A stretch of DNA of 64,000 nucleotides, taken from Gelidibacter algens. Its GTDB lineage: Bacteria > Bacteroidota > Bacteroidia > Flavobacteriales > Flavobacteriaceae. The notes beneath the pieces are model-generated. The model was not told where the DNA came from. It searched no databases and was given only the letters and a program-made list of their open reading frames with translations. Location of the stretch: assembly GCF_001678675.1 (NCBI RefSeq), contig NZ_LZRN01000001.1:62001-126000 (forward strand), read 5' to 3'. Shown one piece after another: positions 42,464 to 51,221 of the stretch (positions within the stretch are counted from its first letter, which is position 1; each line of letters starts with the position of its first letter). The position numbers and the translations under genes are program-made.

Positions 42464-42802
42464 ATGAAACATCCGAATCTATTGATTATAAAAATCGTCC
42501 ACACCATTATTTGGCTGTTCTTTAATGTGGTTATTTTCTATCTTTTATATGCAGCAATAGTAAATAAAATTGATATTTGGGTTTGGATTTGCATCGGATT
42601 GGTGGTATTTGAAGTATTGGTTTTGTTGGCATTCAAGATGTTTTGTCCTTTGACGGTTATGGCAAGAAAATATTCGGATTCTACAAAAGACAATTTTGAT
42701 AATTTTTTGCCGAACTGGTTAGTGAAACATAATAAGCTGATTTACACCAGTATTTTTGGTGTCGCTATCGTAATTTTACTATTCCGATTGCTTTCAAATT
42801 AG
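42464..42802 (+). CDS. Small integral membrane protein of unknown function
   Basis: 112 residues with three membrane helices (IIKIVHTIIWLFFNVVIFYLLYAAIV; IWVWICIGLVVFEVLVLLAF; LIYTSIFGVAIVILLFRLL) and a conserved-looking FCPLTVMARKYSDSTKDNFDNFLPNW loop, reminiscent of DUF2784-type proteins but not certain. Starts 17 bases after the hydrolase gene. Confidence 0.75.
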   Translation: MKHPNLLIIKIVHTIIWLFFNVVIFYLLYAAIVNKIDIWVWICIGLVVFEVLVLLAFKMFCPLTVMARKYSDSTKDNFDNFLPNWLVKHNKLIYTSIFGVAIVILLFRLLSN

Positions 42803-42929
42803 AGTTCAATTTCTTCTTTTGCTGCTATTTTTCCTTTTATTTCTACGTTATAAAATAGCCTCTGGCTAGGAAGTTCCGTTTCCAAGGTGTCCCTATTTTG
42901 GTTAAACGTAGCTGCCCTAAGTGAATATT

Positions 42930-42973
42930 ATGATTGGTATCATTTTATAACCCATAAATAATGTTTATTTATG
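42930..42973 (+). promoter_or_regulatory. FNR-like box 7 with -7 element, upstream of patatin gene
   Basis: Perfect ATGAT-TGGT-ATCAT at 42930-42943, 22 bases, then TATTTATG at 42966-42973 (one mismatch to TAnnTTTG). The flank ATCATTTTATAAC is identical to box 4. Confidence 0.83.
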
Positions 42974-42989
42974 CAATAAAAATAGTCAT

Positions 42990-43778
42990 ATGAATGTTGG
43001 TTTGGTATTATCAGGAGGAGGGATGCGAGGTGCTGCCCATATTGGCGTGATCAAAGCGCTAGAAGAACATCAAATTTATCCTACGCATATTGCAGCGTCA
43101 AGTGCAGGCGCCATCGTGGGGTCTCTTTATGCTTATGGCTATAGCTGGGAGGAGATCTTAAGGTTTTTTAAGGATATTCAATTCTTGGATATTAAAAAAT
43201 ATGCCATCAATAAACCCGGATTTATTGATGCAGAAAAATTTTACGACGACTTTAAGGCCTATTTAATGGAGGATGATTTTTCGGTGCTCAAAAAGAAACT
43301 ATTCATCACAGCCACCAACATTTTGAATGGCAAGCTAAAAATATTTGAAAAAGGAGAGCTGATCAAACCGGTTTTGGCATCTGCTGCTTTTCCTGGCCTG
43401 TTTGCTCCCGTAAAAATTAAAAGTTCCTACTATATTGATGGGGGAGCGCTCAACAACTTTCCTCTGGAGGCCATAAAACAAAAATGTGATGCGATTATTG
43501 GCGTATATGTGGATGGCTTTGATGTGCTAAAGATGAAGGATCTAAAACATTCCCACAATGTGATAGAAAGGGTGTTTAAGCTTAAGGCCGTTGCCGACAA
43601 TCAGCATAAATTTGAAGAATGTGATGTCATGATCTATCCTGCTGAATTGAACAAATTTGGAACTTTTGATAAAAAAAACATCGATGAGATTTTCAATATA
43701 GGATACACTGCTGCAAAACATGCGCTTTCAAATTATGATCTGGAAAATTTTAGGACATCTTCCAAATCTTCTCAGTAA
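42990..43778 (+). CDS. Patatin-like phospholipase
   Basis: 262 residues. Glycine-rich oxyanion loop LVLSGGGMRGAAHIGVIKAL, nucleophile elbow AASSAGAIVGSLYA (Ser dyad position, Ala instead of the first Gly of GxSxG), and the catalytic Asp in YYIDGGALNNFPLEAI. Cytoplasmic lipid acyl hydrolase. Monocistronic behind FNR-like box 7, the last member of the regulon seen here. Confidence 0.92.
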   Translation: MNVGLVLSGGGMRGAAHIGVIKALEEHQIYPTHIAASSAGAIVGSLYAYGYSWEEILRFFKDIQFLDIKKYAINKPGFIDAEKFYDDFKAYLMEDDFSVLKKKLFITATNILNGKLKIFEKGELIKPVLASAAFPGLFAPVKIKSSYYIDGGALNNFPLEAIKQKCDAIIGVYVDGFDVLKMKDLKHSHNVIERVFKLKAVADNQHKFEECDVMIYPAELNKFGTFDKKNIDEIFNIGYTAAKHALSNYDLENFRTSSKSSQ

Positions 43779-44286
43779 CACCAGATCTTATTTTGTAGAA
43801 TGCTCAGAAAAGTATATCTTTTTTTTTTATTTCAATTATGAAAGGAATAACCAGCTATTGCTAACCTATTTTCAAGAACAATCATAAACCTACATCCAAA
43901 TATTATTTATTGAACGCAAGATTCTCGCTAATTTGAATACTTTTAGTATCTCAAGATAGTGGCGTGTTTAGAATTTAAAATCATGAAAAAGGCCTTAACA
44001 TTTAAAGAACTCAAGTATCTGCCTTTAGGTGCTAAGACCACAATTTTTATTATAGATTTGAGGTTTTGAACCGATTTAATGAATGACGCTAGGTAGTGAA
44101 AAACAAAATACCCCAACCATAATTTAGATAGGGCCAAGAATCAATTTAACCTGTTACAGAGTTTCAATGACAAATTGGGTGTGTCATTGGCCGAATTCAA
44201 AATTTAACACAACCTATATAATAAAAACATACGCTTGCGCTAACAAAAACTATAATCATTATGACCCTTAACAAAAACCTATCTTT
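43779..44286. other. Intergenic region without recognised gene
   Basis: About 500 bases, AT-rich. A 28-codon frame from 43983 (MKKALTFKELKYLPLGAKTT...) is open but has no support. No hairpin with a T-run or ATGAT-N4-ATCAT box was seen. Confidence 0.5.
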
Positions 44287-45597
44287 ATGAGTAAGACATC
44301 CAAAAACAATTTCGTCCCAATTGCAATCATTGGAGGGCTCTTCGCTATTTTTGGTTTTGTCACATGGATCAATGGCGCGTTGATTCCCTTCATGAAAACC
44401 ATCAATGAACTTACGCAAGCCCAATCTTATCTTGTAGCTACAGCATCATACATATCTTTTGTAGTTATGGCATTGCCTGCGTCATACCTCATAACTAAAA
44501 TTGGTTATAAAAACGGGATCTCATTAGGATTGGCTATTATGGCAATCGGTGCTTTGGTGTTTATTCCTGCAGCTGATGCCCGTACTTACTGGCTATTTCT
44601 AGTGGCCATTTTTATTCAAGGTATCGGCATGACCATCTGTCAAACCGCTGCCAACCCTTACATTACCATATTAGGTCCCATTGAAAGTGGTGCCAAACGC
44701 ATGGCGATGATGGGCATTGCCAATAAAGTGGCCGGTGCACTCGGATCAATCATTTTTGGCGCTTTGTTATTATCGGGTATTGATGAAGTCAATGAAAAAT
44801 TGGGAACTGTTTCTGTTGAAGAGAAAACGGTGCTTTTAGATACGATGGCAGACAGCGTGCATACCCCTTATATTGTTATGGCTATAACCTTATTTATATT
44901 TGCTTTTTTTATTAGAAAAGCACCTTTGCCTCATGTTGAAGCAACAGAGGATGAGCAAATAGCAGGAGGAGTAACAACCAAGAAAACCATATTTCAATTT
45001 CCACATTTATGGTTGGGAGTCTTGGCACTGTTTGTTTATGTTGGCGCTGAGGTGATTGCTGGAGACACGATTATTGCTTACGGGATATCTTTGGGAATTC
45101 CTGCTACTGATGCAAAATTCTTTACAACCTATACGCTAATGGCTATGGTGGTAACTTATGCTTTGGGCGTGTTCCTGATTCCTAAATATGTCAAACAAAA
45201 AACAGCACTTGTAGCGAGTGCCGTCTTAGGCATTGTGTTCAGTATTCTTATTTTATCGACTTCTGGGTTTACATCGGTATTATTTGTTGCCGCCTTGGGA
45301 ATTGCAAATGCTTTAGTTTGGCCGGCAATTTGGCCATTAACCTTAGATGGACTAGGAAAACACACTAAAACGGCCTCGGCATTATTGATTATGGCCATCT
45401 CTGGTGGTGCCATTATTCCGCCTTTATACGGGCGTTTGGTAGATGCCAATAAACATGAACTTATAACCAATGGAATTAATGAAGCTGATGCTTTGGCAGC
45501 CTCATCAACCAGTAGTTACTGGATTTTGATTCCGTGTTACCTGCTCATTTTGTTTTTTGCGCTCTGGGGCCATAAAATCAAAAGTTGGAAAAAATAG
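44287..45597 (+). CDS. FucP-type sugar:proton symporter (MFS)
   Basis: 436 residues, 12 membrane helices. FucP/NagP-like features: IAIIGGLFAIFGFVTWINGALIPFMKTINELTQAQSYLV, YKNGISLGLAIMAIGALVF, GIGMTICQTAANPYITILGPIESGAKRMAMMGIANKVAGALG. The subfamily carries fucose, glucose/galactose or N-acetylglucosamine. The downstream NagB-type gene favours an amino sugar. First gene of a three-gene unit. Confidence 0.9.
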   Translation: MSKTSKNNFVPIAIIGGLFAIFGFVTWINGALIPFMKTINELTQAQSYLVATASYISFVVMALPASYLITKIGYKNGISLGLAIMAIGALVFIPAADARTYWLFLVAIFIQGIGMTICQTAANPYITILGPIESGAKRMAMMGIANKVAGALGSIIFGALLLSGIDEVNEKLGTVSVEEKTVLLDTMADSVHTPYIVMAITLFIFAFFIRKAPLPHVEATEDEQIAGGVTTKKTIFQFPHLWLGVLALFVYVGAEVIAGDTIIAYGISLGIPATDAKFFTTYTLMAMVVTYALGVFLIPKYVKQKTALVASAVLGIVFSILILSTSGFTSVLFVAALGIANALVWPAIWPLTLDGLGKHTKTASALLIMAISGGAIIPPLYGRLVDANKHELITNGINEADALAASSTSSYWILIPCYLLILFFALWGHKIKSWKK

Positions 45598-45653
45598 AAA
45601 TGCCGTATGAGTTCAATTTTTGGAGTTAAAAGAAGTGCACGATTTTGAAAGTT

Positions 45654-46649
45654 ATGGAGAACAAAGTCTATAAATGGGGAATGATTGGCTGTGGCAGCGT
45701 GACCGAGCTAAAAAGTGCGCCTGCTTATCAAAAAACGGAAGGCTTTGAGCTTTATGCTGTGATGGGAAGAGATATCACTAAAGCAAAGGATTATGCCAAA
45801 AGACATCACGTGCCTCACTTTTATGATGATGCTGAGGCACTCATCAATCACCCAGAAATTGACGCCATTTATATTGCCACGCCACCCGATTCGCATGAAT
45901 ATTATGCCTTAAAAGTAGCAGAAGCGGGTAAAATATGTTGCATTGAAAAACCAATGGCACCAAGCTATGAGGCCTGTGTAAGAATCAACGCAGCTTTTGA
46001 GGATAGAAAATTACCCTTGTTTGTAGCCTATTACAGAAGATCGTTACCAAGGTTTTTACAAATTAAAGAATGGATCGATCAACATAAAATAGGAAGCATA
46101 AGACACATTCATTGGCACTTTAGCAAACCGGCCAACGCCATGGATAAATCAAGATCATACAATTGGCGCACAGATGCCACTATTGCACCTGGCGGCTATT
46201 TTGATGATTTGGCTTCCCACGGATTGGACTTAATTGTGTTCTTATTGGGTAGCATAAAAAGCGCAGAAGGAATGGCGGAAAATAAACTGGGTCTTTACAC
46301 CGCTAAAGATAACATCACAGGCCATTGGAAACATAGCTCGGGAGTTACGGGTTTTGGCACTTGGGATTTTGGTGCAGACAAACGTGAGGATGTCGTTAAA
46401 ATTTATGGTAATGAAGGCAATATTACCTTCTCTGTATTTGGAGAGGATCCTATCATTTTGGAACGTGATGATGAAACAAAACGTCTAAACATCGCACATC
46501 CGGAACACGTGCAATGGCATCATGTTCAAAATATGAAAGCAAATTTGCTGGAAAATGCGATGCATCCATCAACCGGAGAAACGGCAGCCCACACCGCTTG
46601 GGTAATGGAACGCATCTTGAAAAATAAAATTGAAGTCATTAATAATTAA
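45654..46649 (+). CDS. Gfo/Idh/MocA-family NAD(P)-dependent oxidoreductase
   Basis: 331 residues from the ATG at 45654; the longer frame needs a TTG. Rossmann fold KWGMIGCGSVTELKSAPAYQK, NAD region DAIYIATPPDSHEYYALKVAEAGKICCIEKPMAPSYEACV (EKP motif), and GYFDDLASHGLDLIVFLLG with the catalytic-region DxxxH. Sugar or amino-sugar dehydrogenase; substrate unknown. Between the permease and the NagB fusion; 10 bases to the latter. Confidence 0.9.
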   Translation: MENKVYKWGMIGCGSVTELKSAPAYQKTEGFELYAVMGRDITKAKDYAKRHHVPHFYDDAEALINHPEIDAIYIATPPDSHEYYALKVAEAGKICCIEKPMAPSYEACVRINAAFEDRKLPLFVAYYRRSLPRFLQIKEWIDQHKIGSIRHIHWHFSKPANAMDKSRSYNWRTDATIAPGGYFDDLASHGLDLIVFLLGSIKSAEGMAENKLGLYTAKDNITGHWKHSSGVTGFGTWDFGADKREDVVKIYGNEGNITFSVFGEDPIILERDDETKRLNIAHPEHVQWHHVQNMKANLLENAMHPSTGETAAHTAWVMERILKNKIEVINN

Positions 46650-46659
46650 ATACATAGGC

Positions 46660-48588
46660 ATGTTAAAAAGCACAATTGATAAAGCGACTGGTTTTGAAAA
46701 AAGGTTTGAAAGCATTGATACATTAATGTTTGAAGATTCTCAAGCAGCTTCGAAGGCTGTCGCTAAAGAAATAGCGAAACTTATTAAGGTGAAACAATCA
46801 CAAAAACAACCTTGTGTGCTAGGATTGGCAACAGGTTCTTCACCAAAAGGGCTGTATGCTGAGTTGGTGCGATTGCACAAAGAAGAAGGTTTGAGCTTTA
46901 AAAATGTGGTGACGTTTAATTTGGATGAATACTATCCAATGCAGCCCGACGCTGTTAACAGTTATGTGCGCTTTATGAAGAAGTTGCTATTTGACCAAAT
47001 AGACATTCTTCCAGAAAACTGTTACATCCCTGACGGAACATTGCCTAAAGAAGACATTGCTGATTATTGTAGCCGCTACGAATCGAGAATTGAAGCCGTT
47101 GGAGGTATCGACCTACAAGTTTTGGGTATAGGTGGTAATGGACATATTGGTTTTAACGAATCTGGATCCCTTCAAAACTCTAAAACCCGTTTGGTGGCTT
47201 TAGACCATATTACAAGAGTTGCTGCCAGTAAAGATTTTGCGGGCCTATCAAATACCCCAAGAACGGCTATTACCTTAGGCGTCAAAAAAATCATGGAAGC
47301 CAAACGCGTTATTTTGTTGGCATGGGGTGAAGGTAAATCCAACATCATCAAAACATCAGTAGAAGGGCAGATAACCAATCAGGTGCCGGCATCTTTCTTA
47401 CAAGAACATAACAATGCAACTTTTGTGCTCGATAAAGAAGCGGCATCTAAGTTATCACGTATCAATACGCCTTGGCTGGTTGAAAAGGTAGCGTGGACCG
47501 ATAAGCTTATCAGAAAAGCGGTAACAGGTTTGGCCCTGCATCTCAAAAAACCAATTCTAATGCTCACCGATGCAGATTATATTGAGAATGGAATGAGTGA
47601 TTTGTTGGCCGATTTTGGACAGGGTTACGATATCAACATTAAAATTTTTAACGATTTACAGCATACCATTACTGGTTGGCCAGGAGGCAAACCAAATGCT
47701 GAAGATACCAAAAGACCAGAACGTGCCGAGCCTGCCAAAAAACGTGTCTTGATCTTCAGTCCGCATCCAGATGATGATATTATCAGTATGGGGGGTACTT
47801 TTAGAAGACTTCACGAACAGGGTCATGAAGTGCATGTGGCTTACCAAACTTCAGGAAATATTGCCGTAGCAGATGAAGAGGCCTTAAGATTTGCAAGCTT
47901 TGTGTGCGACTACAATGATAAATTTGGTATTCAGAATGAGGAAACCGAAAAGATCCAAAAGAAAATGGTAAAGTCTCTCAAGGATAAAAAACCAAGTGAA
48001 ATGGATATTCCAGAATCACGATATATCAAAGGATTGATTAGAAAGGGTGAAGCTCGGGCGACCAGTCATTTTATCGGATTGACAGATAAGCAAATTCACT
48101 TTATGGAACTGCCATTTTATGAAACTGGGACTATCGACAAAAATCCTTTGGGCGAAGAGGATATTCAGTTGACGGTAGATTTGATTGAAAGCATCAAACC
48201 CCATCAAATATATGCTGCTGGAGATTTAGCTGATCCTCACGGCACGCACAAAGTATGTTTGGATGCTGTTTTTGAATCTGTCAGGAGGTTAAAGTCAAAA
48301 CCATTTATGAAAGATTGCTGGGTGTGGCTTTATAGAGGCGCATGGCAAGAGTGGGGTGTTGACGAAATTGAAATGGCAGTGCCAATGAGTCCTGATCAGG
48401 TATTGGAAAAACGTAACGGAATCTTTAAGCACCAATCGCAAAAAGATGGTGTGGTATTCCAAGGTTCAGATTCTAGAGAGTTTTGGCAACGTGCTGAAGA
48501 TCGAAACAAAGAAACTGCTGAACTCTATGATCAACTGGGCTTGTCACATTATGCCGCAATGGAGGCCTTTGTAAGATGGCATTTTTAA
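46660..48588 (+). CDS. nagB: NagB-like glucosamine-6-phosphate deaminase fused to a LmbE/PIG-L deacetylase-like domain
   Basis: 642 residues from the ATG at 46660. N-terminal NagB domain about 15-270: LGLATGSSPKGLYAELVRLHKEEGLSFKNVVTFNLDEYYPM, GIGGNGHIGFNESGS, AITLGVKKIMEAKRVILLAWGEGKSNIIK. C-terminal LmbE-like domain about 365-600: KKRVLIFSPHPDDDIISMGGTFRRLHEQGHEVHVAYQTSGN, DLADPHGTHKVCLDAV. The HPDDD and HGTH motifs are the zinc site of PIG-L deacetylases. Converts GlcN-6-P to Fru-6-P plus ammonia, possibly with deacetylation in one chain. This fusion is known in Bacteroidota. Confidence 0.92.
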   Translation: MLKSTIDKATGFEKRFESIDTLMFEDSQAASKAVAKEIAKLIKVKQSQKQPCVLGLATGSSPKGLYAELVRLHKEEGLSFKNVVTFNLDEYYPMQPDAVNSYVRFMKKLLFDQIDILPENCYIPDGTLPKEDIADYCSRYESRIEAVGGIDLQVLGIGGNGHIGFNESGSLQNSKTRLVALDHITRVAASKDFAGLSNTPRTAITLGVKKIMEAKRVILLAWGEGKSNIIKTSVEGQITNQVPASFLQEHNNATFVLDKEAASKLSRINTPWLVEKVAWTDKLIRKAVTGLALHLKKPILMLTDADYIENGMSDLLADFGQGYDINIKIFNDLQHTITGWPGGKPNAEDTKRPERAEPAKKRVLIFSPHPDDDIISMGGTFRRLHEQGHEVHVAYQTSGNIAVADEEALRFASFVCDYNDKFGIQNEETEKIQKKMVKSLKDKKPSEMDIPESRYIKGLIRKGEARATSHFIGLTDKQIHFMELPFYETGTIDKNPLGEEDIQLTVDLIESIKPHQIYAAGDLADPHGTHKVCLDAVFESVRRLKSKPFMKDCWVWLYRGAWQEWGVDEIEMAVPMSPDQVLEKRNGIFKHQSQKDGVVFQGSDSREFWQRAEDRNKETAELYDQLGLSHYAAMEAFVRWHF

Positions 48589-48968
48589 TTATAAGAAAAT
48601 AGTTATGATGGAAGTAACCATGAAAACCTTGTCCTGAATGAGAGGCTATTCTATGTCTACGGTTTCCAGGGACCTCACCCTTAATTTTATTCCTGGGAAT
48701 ATGGGGGTAAAGAAAGAAAGAGTTGGTAATCCTACACTACTTCTAAAATACTTCTGTTGCGTTAGTGCGAGGAGTTCGGTTTGAAAATCAGCAAAAACTA
48801 TCATAATTTATCGATCATTAGAAAAATGCACTACCTCAACCAAATATAGTTTAAGTGCATTTGTTAGTGAATATTGAAACCCCGTAAACCACAATAAGTT
48901 TATGGGGTTTTATCAAAATACCATGTTCAAAATCATGACGTTGATGATACTGTGGTTGTGCAGAGAAA
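48589..48968. other. Intergenic region between convergent genes
   Basis: No gene recognised; only the bidirectional terminator at 48877-48910 stands out. Confidence 0.6.
48877..48910. terminator. Bidirectional terminator
   Basis: Stem AAACCCCGTAAAC / GTTTATGGGGTTT (one G-U pair) with a CACAATAA loop between the convergent NagB fusion and EEP-nuclease genes. Confidence 0.8.
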
Positions 48969-49931
48969 TCAAATTTTAAACTCTGCCCACAAGGGATAGT
49001 GATCTGAAATAAGCCAGGACAAACTGTTTTTTGTTAATTGACGGTTTTGAAGGGCAAATGGAACAAAGTCGTAATTGCCGCCACTTAAAAATTCCATAGA
49101 AAGTTTAGGTCCGTTGGTCTGACTGTTAAACCAAGCAATCTGATCATAATATTTTGTGGCGTTGAAGATGGATCTTGTGACGCGCTCATTTTGAAGTTGT
49201 GGAGGGATGTACAATCCTTCTGAAAGAAAGGTTCTTTCTAAAAGATCACCACGCTCATCAATATTAAAATCTCCCAAGGCAATCAAATCTTGATGATAGG
49301 CGTTGATATTACCTGCCCAACTTGAAAGCCATTTGGCAATCCCTCTCAATTCCTCGATTCGGCTTTCTGGACTTGTGCCATATAGGATATGCAAAGTGAC
49401 TAATATAAACGTGTGTTTGTTTGACTGAAAACTCACTGCGTAAGGAGATCTTACAAATTGTTTCGATAATGCGTGGTCTCCAATATTTTCTTCCCATTCC
49501 TCAGGGACCACCAATTCTCCTGCCAATCCTGATAACCGTACGCGTCTTGTATCAAAAAGATATGCCATACGTTCGCCATTGCCCACCTTGCCCTTATTGA
49601 CATCAGTAAGTAGAAATGACCAGTTTTCTCCAAGAACTTTAAGGGTATCTCTCAAGGCTCTGATATTATCCTTTACCTCCTGTACGGCAATGATATCAAA
49701 ACGACTTATAATTTCGGCAATACATAAAACGGAATGTAAATCACGTTTAGGAGAATCGTCATCATCAGAATCCCATTTTCGGGTTAAATTTCCAAATGCG
49801 CGTATGTTCCATGTGGCAATTAGAAGATTTCTATCCAACTGTTTGGATGGAATTTTAGAGTTTAAATCTGCTATTAACAAATTCAAATTTTCCTGGACAG
49901 CAATCGGTGGTATGTCTGTTATAGAAATCAT
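48969..49931 (-). CDS. Endonuclease/exonuclease/phosphatase-family protein
   Basis: 320 residues. EEP motifs: LIATWNIRAFGNLTRKW, FDIIAVQEVKDNIRALRDTL (metal Glu), FVRSPYAVSFQ, FILVTLHILYGTS, IALGDFNIDERGD (GDFN), and SWLISDHYPLWAEF (SDH). No signal peptide, so a cytoplasmic DNase- or phosphodiesterase-type hydrolase. Monocistronic; substrate not evident. Confidence 0.9.
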   Translation of the reverse strand: MISITDIPPIAVQENLNLLIADLNSKIPSKQLDRNLLIATWNIRAFGNLTRKWDSDDDDSPKRDLHSVLCIAEIISRFDIIAVQEVKDNIRALRDTLKVLGENWSFLLTDVNKGKVGNGERMAYLFDTRRVRLSGLAGELVVPEEWEENIGDHALSKQFVRSPYAVSFQSNKHTFILVTLHILYGTSPESRIEELRGIAKWLSSWAGNINAYHQDLIALGDFNIDERGDLLERTFLSEGLYIPPQLQNERVTRSIFNATKYYDQIAWFNSQTNGPKLSMEFLSGGNYDFVPFALQNRQLTKNSLSWLISDHYPLWAEFKI

Positions 49932-50306
49932 ACTCTAAATATAATGCAATATTGCTTTAGATGTTCAGTACACTATATAAAAAATTGAATTTCAGTATAT
50001 TGACGTGTTGTACTTGGGGTTGTCGTAATAGTATTGAGCATGACATAGTTTGAATCCTCAAATTCCATTTCGCCATTAAATATCCTTTTTTATTGAATAG
50101 AATTTAATTTTTCACTCCTATTCTGTATACCAATGGGCAGGTGCGATCTTTTGGATTTTTTTTCCAACTATTTAGTCATAAGAAAAGCGCAATCGAATAT
50201 TTATCGATCGCGCTTTTCTTGTTTTAAATTACGATTAATTTTGATGTAATTGTAGAGATTAACCTGTTTGTTATAAGTTAATACTACGTATAAGTAAAAA
50301 AGCAAG
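49932..50306. other. Intergenic region with a bidirectional hairpin
   Basis: No gene seen. Contains the terminator at 50180-50220. Confidence 0.5.
50180..50220. terminator. Bidirectional terminator
   Basis: Perfect 11-bp stem AAGAAAAGCGC / GCGCTTTTCTT with a 19-base loop. It follows the 48-residue ORF on the minus strand. Confidence 0.75.
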
Positions 50307-50453
50307 TTATTCTTCCTCCTCTTCTTTTCTAGCTTTTTTATTTGCGGCTTCTTTTTTCTGCTTCTCTATATCTGAAGTTTCGTCTTTAGCTATCCCTTTC
50401 GCATGTGGAATTGGATGTTTTCCTACTGTGTTATCATAATTTGGTGTTTTCAT
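50307..50453 (-). CDS. Small charged hypothetical protein (48 residues)
   Basis: The complement from the ATG at 50453 reads MKTPNYDNTVGKHPIPHAKG, then a Lys/Glu-rich tail ending ARKEEEEE. No known domain. The terminator about 90 bases downstream (50180-50220) supports it being a transcribed unit. Predicted disordered or helical. Could be chance, but the ordered N-terminus and highly charged tail resemble genuine small proteins. Confidence 0.5.
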   Translation of the reverse strand: MKTPNYDNTVGKHPIPHAKGIAKDETSDIEKQKKEAANKKARKEEEEE

Positions 50454-50927
50454 AATGTTTATTTTTAGATTATTAATTAATTACTTATTTGTAGTTTTCA
50501 ATTCAGCTGTTTGAATTATATCTCCTGAAAAATGTACAATTTTTTGAGACCGGAATTTTTTGATTCACTATAACCGATAGGGTGTATTCTAGCGGGTTTT
50601 ATTGACAATTGTTCTTCAAGCTACAAATTTTTAGATCACATTGTGGAGGTATTAACGCTATTTAACATTTTGTTAGTGGATAATTAAGACCATCTAATAA
50701 TTCGAGATTTCAACGGCCTGTTTGTAATGGTCGTTTTCTGAAAACAACAAAATCCGTTCAAGTAAGCTTGACGGATTTTGATGTTTTCTCTCATAACATT
50801 GTGGTGAGTGTAGTGGAGTCGATAGTATCGACATGTTCAACTTCTCGCCGTTTATAAGACTTCGAAAAGGGTCGCTTTTTTACTTGATATTTGTTAATGC
50901 CAGACGGCCTCTTCCGCTAAGAAACTC

Positions 50928-50955
50928 ATAATAATAATAATAATAATAATAATAA
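50928..50955. repeat. (AAT)n microsatellite, first tract
   Basis: About nine uninterrupted AAT units, same orientation and nearly same length as the tract at 51175-51201. Confidence 0.9.
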
Positions 50956-51174
50956 CTATTGTCCGATAAAGAATCAAGACCGCTGCGCTTCTAGAATATA
51001 GAACAAAGACTTGATTGCAACTAACTGACTAATATCTATCGTTTAAATTAAAATCACCCCATCACTCTCGGTAGTAGTAGTTTCTAAATGTCAAGGTGTC
51101 ATTTTGAAAATCTCGTGGAATCCCTTCCTTTAAATGGGTGTATTAACTTTTTTTGTTTTACCGGACACTAATGA

Positions 51175-51201
51175 AATAATAATAATAATAATAATAATAA
51201 T
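51175..51201. repeat. (AAT)9 microsatellite, second tract
   Basis: Nine uninterrupted AAT units, 20 bases downstream of the TonB receptor stop codon. Confidence 0.9.
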
Positions 51202-51221
51202 CTATAATAGGGTAAGCGCAA

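Larger units (their letters stand above)
50454..51221. other. Gene-poor region with repeats
   Basis: No coding signal over about 770 bases. Contains a terminator-like hairpin CAAAATCCG / CGGATTTTG at 50748-50780, a palindrome GTCGATA-G-TATCGAC at 50818-50832, and two AAT trinucleotide tracts at 50928-50955 and 51175-51201. Confidence 0.6.

Noticed and set aside
43943-44137. 64-codon minus-strand frame and a 28-codon plus-strand frame in the gap before the FucP-type permease
   Set aside because: No domain, no promoter or terminator support, and composition typical of AT-rich spacer.
49932-51221. Search for a tRNA, CRISPR array or small RNA in the gene-poor stretch
   Set aside because: No cloverleaf, regular repeat-spacer pattern or conserved RNA motif recognised; only terminator-like hairpins and AAT tracts.
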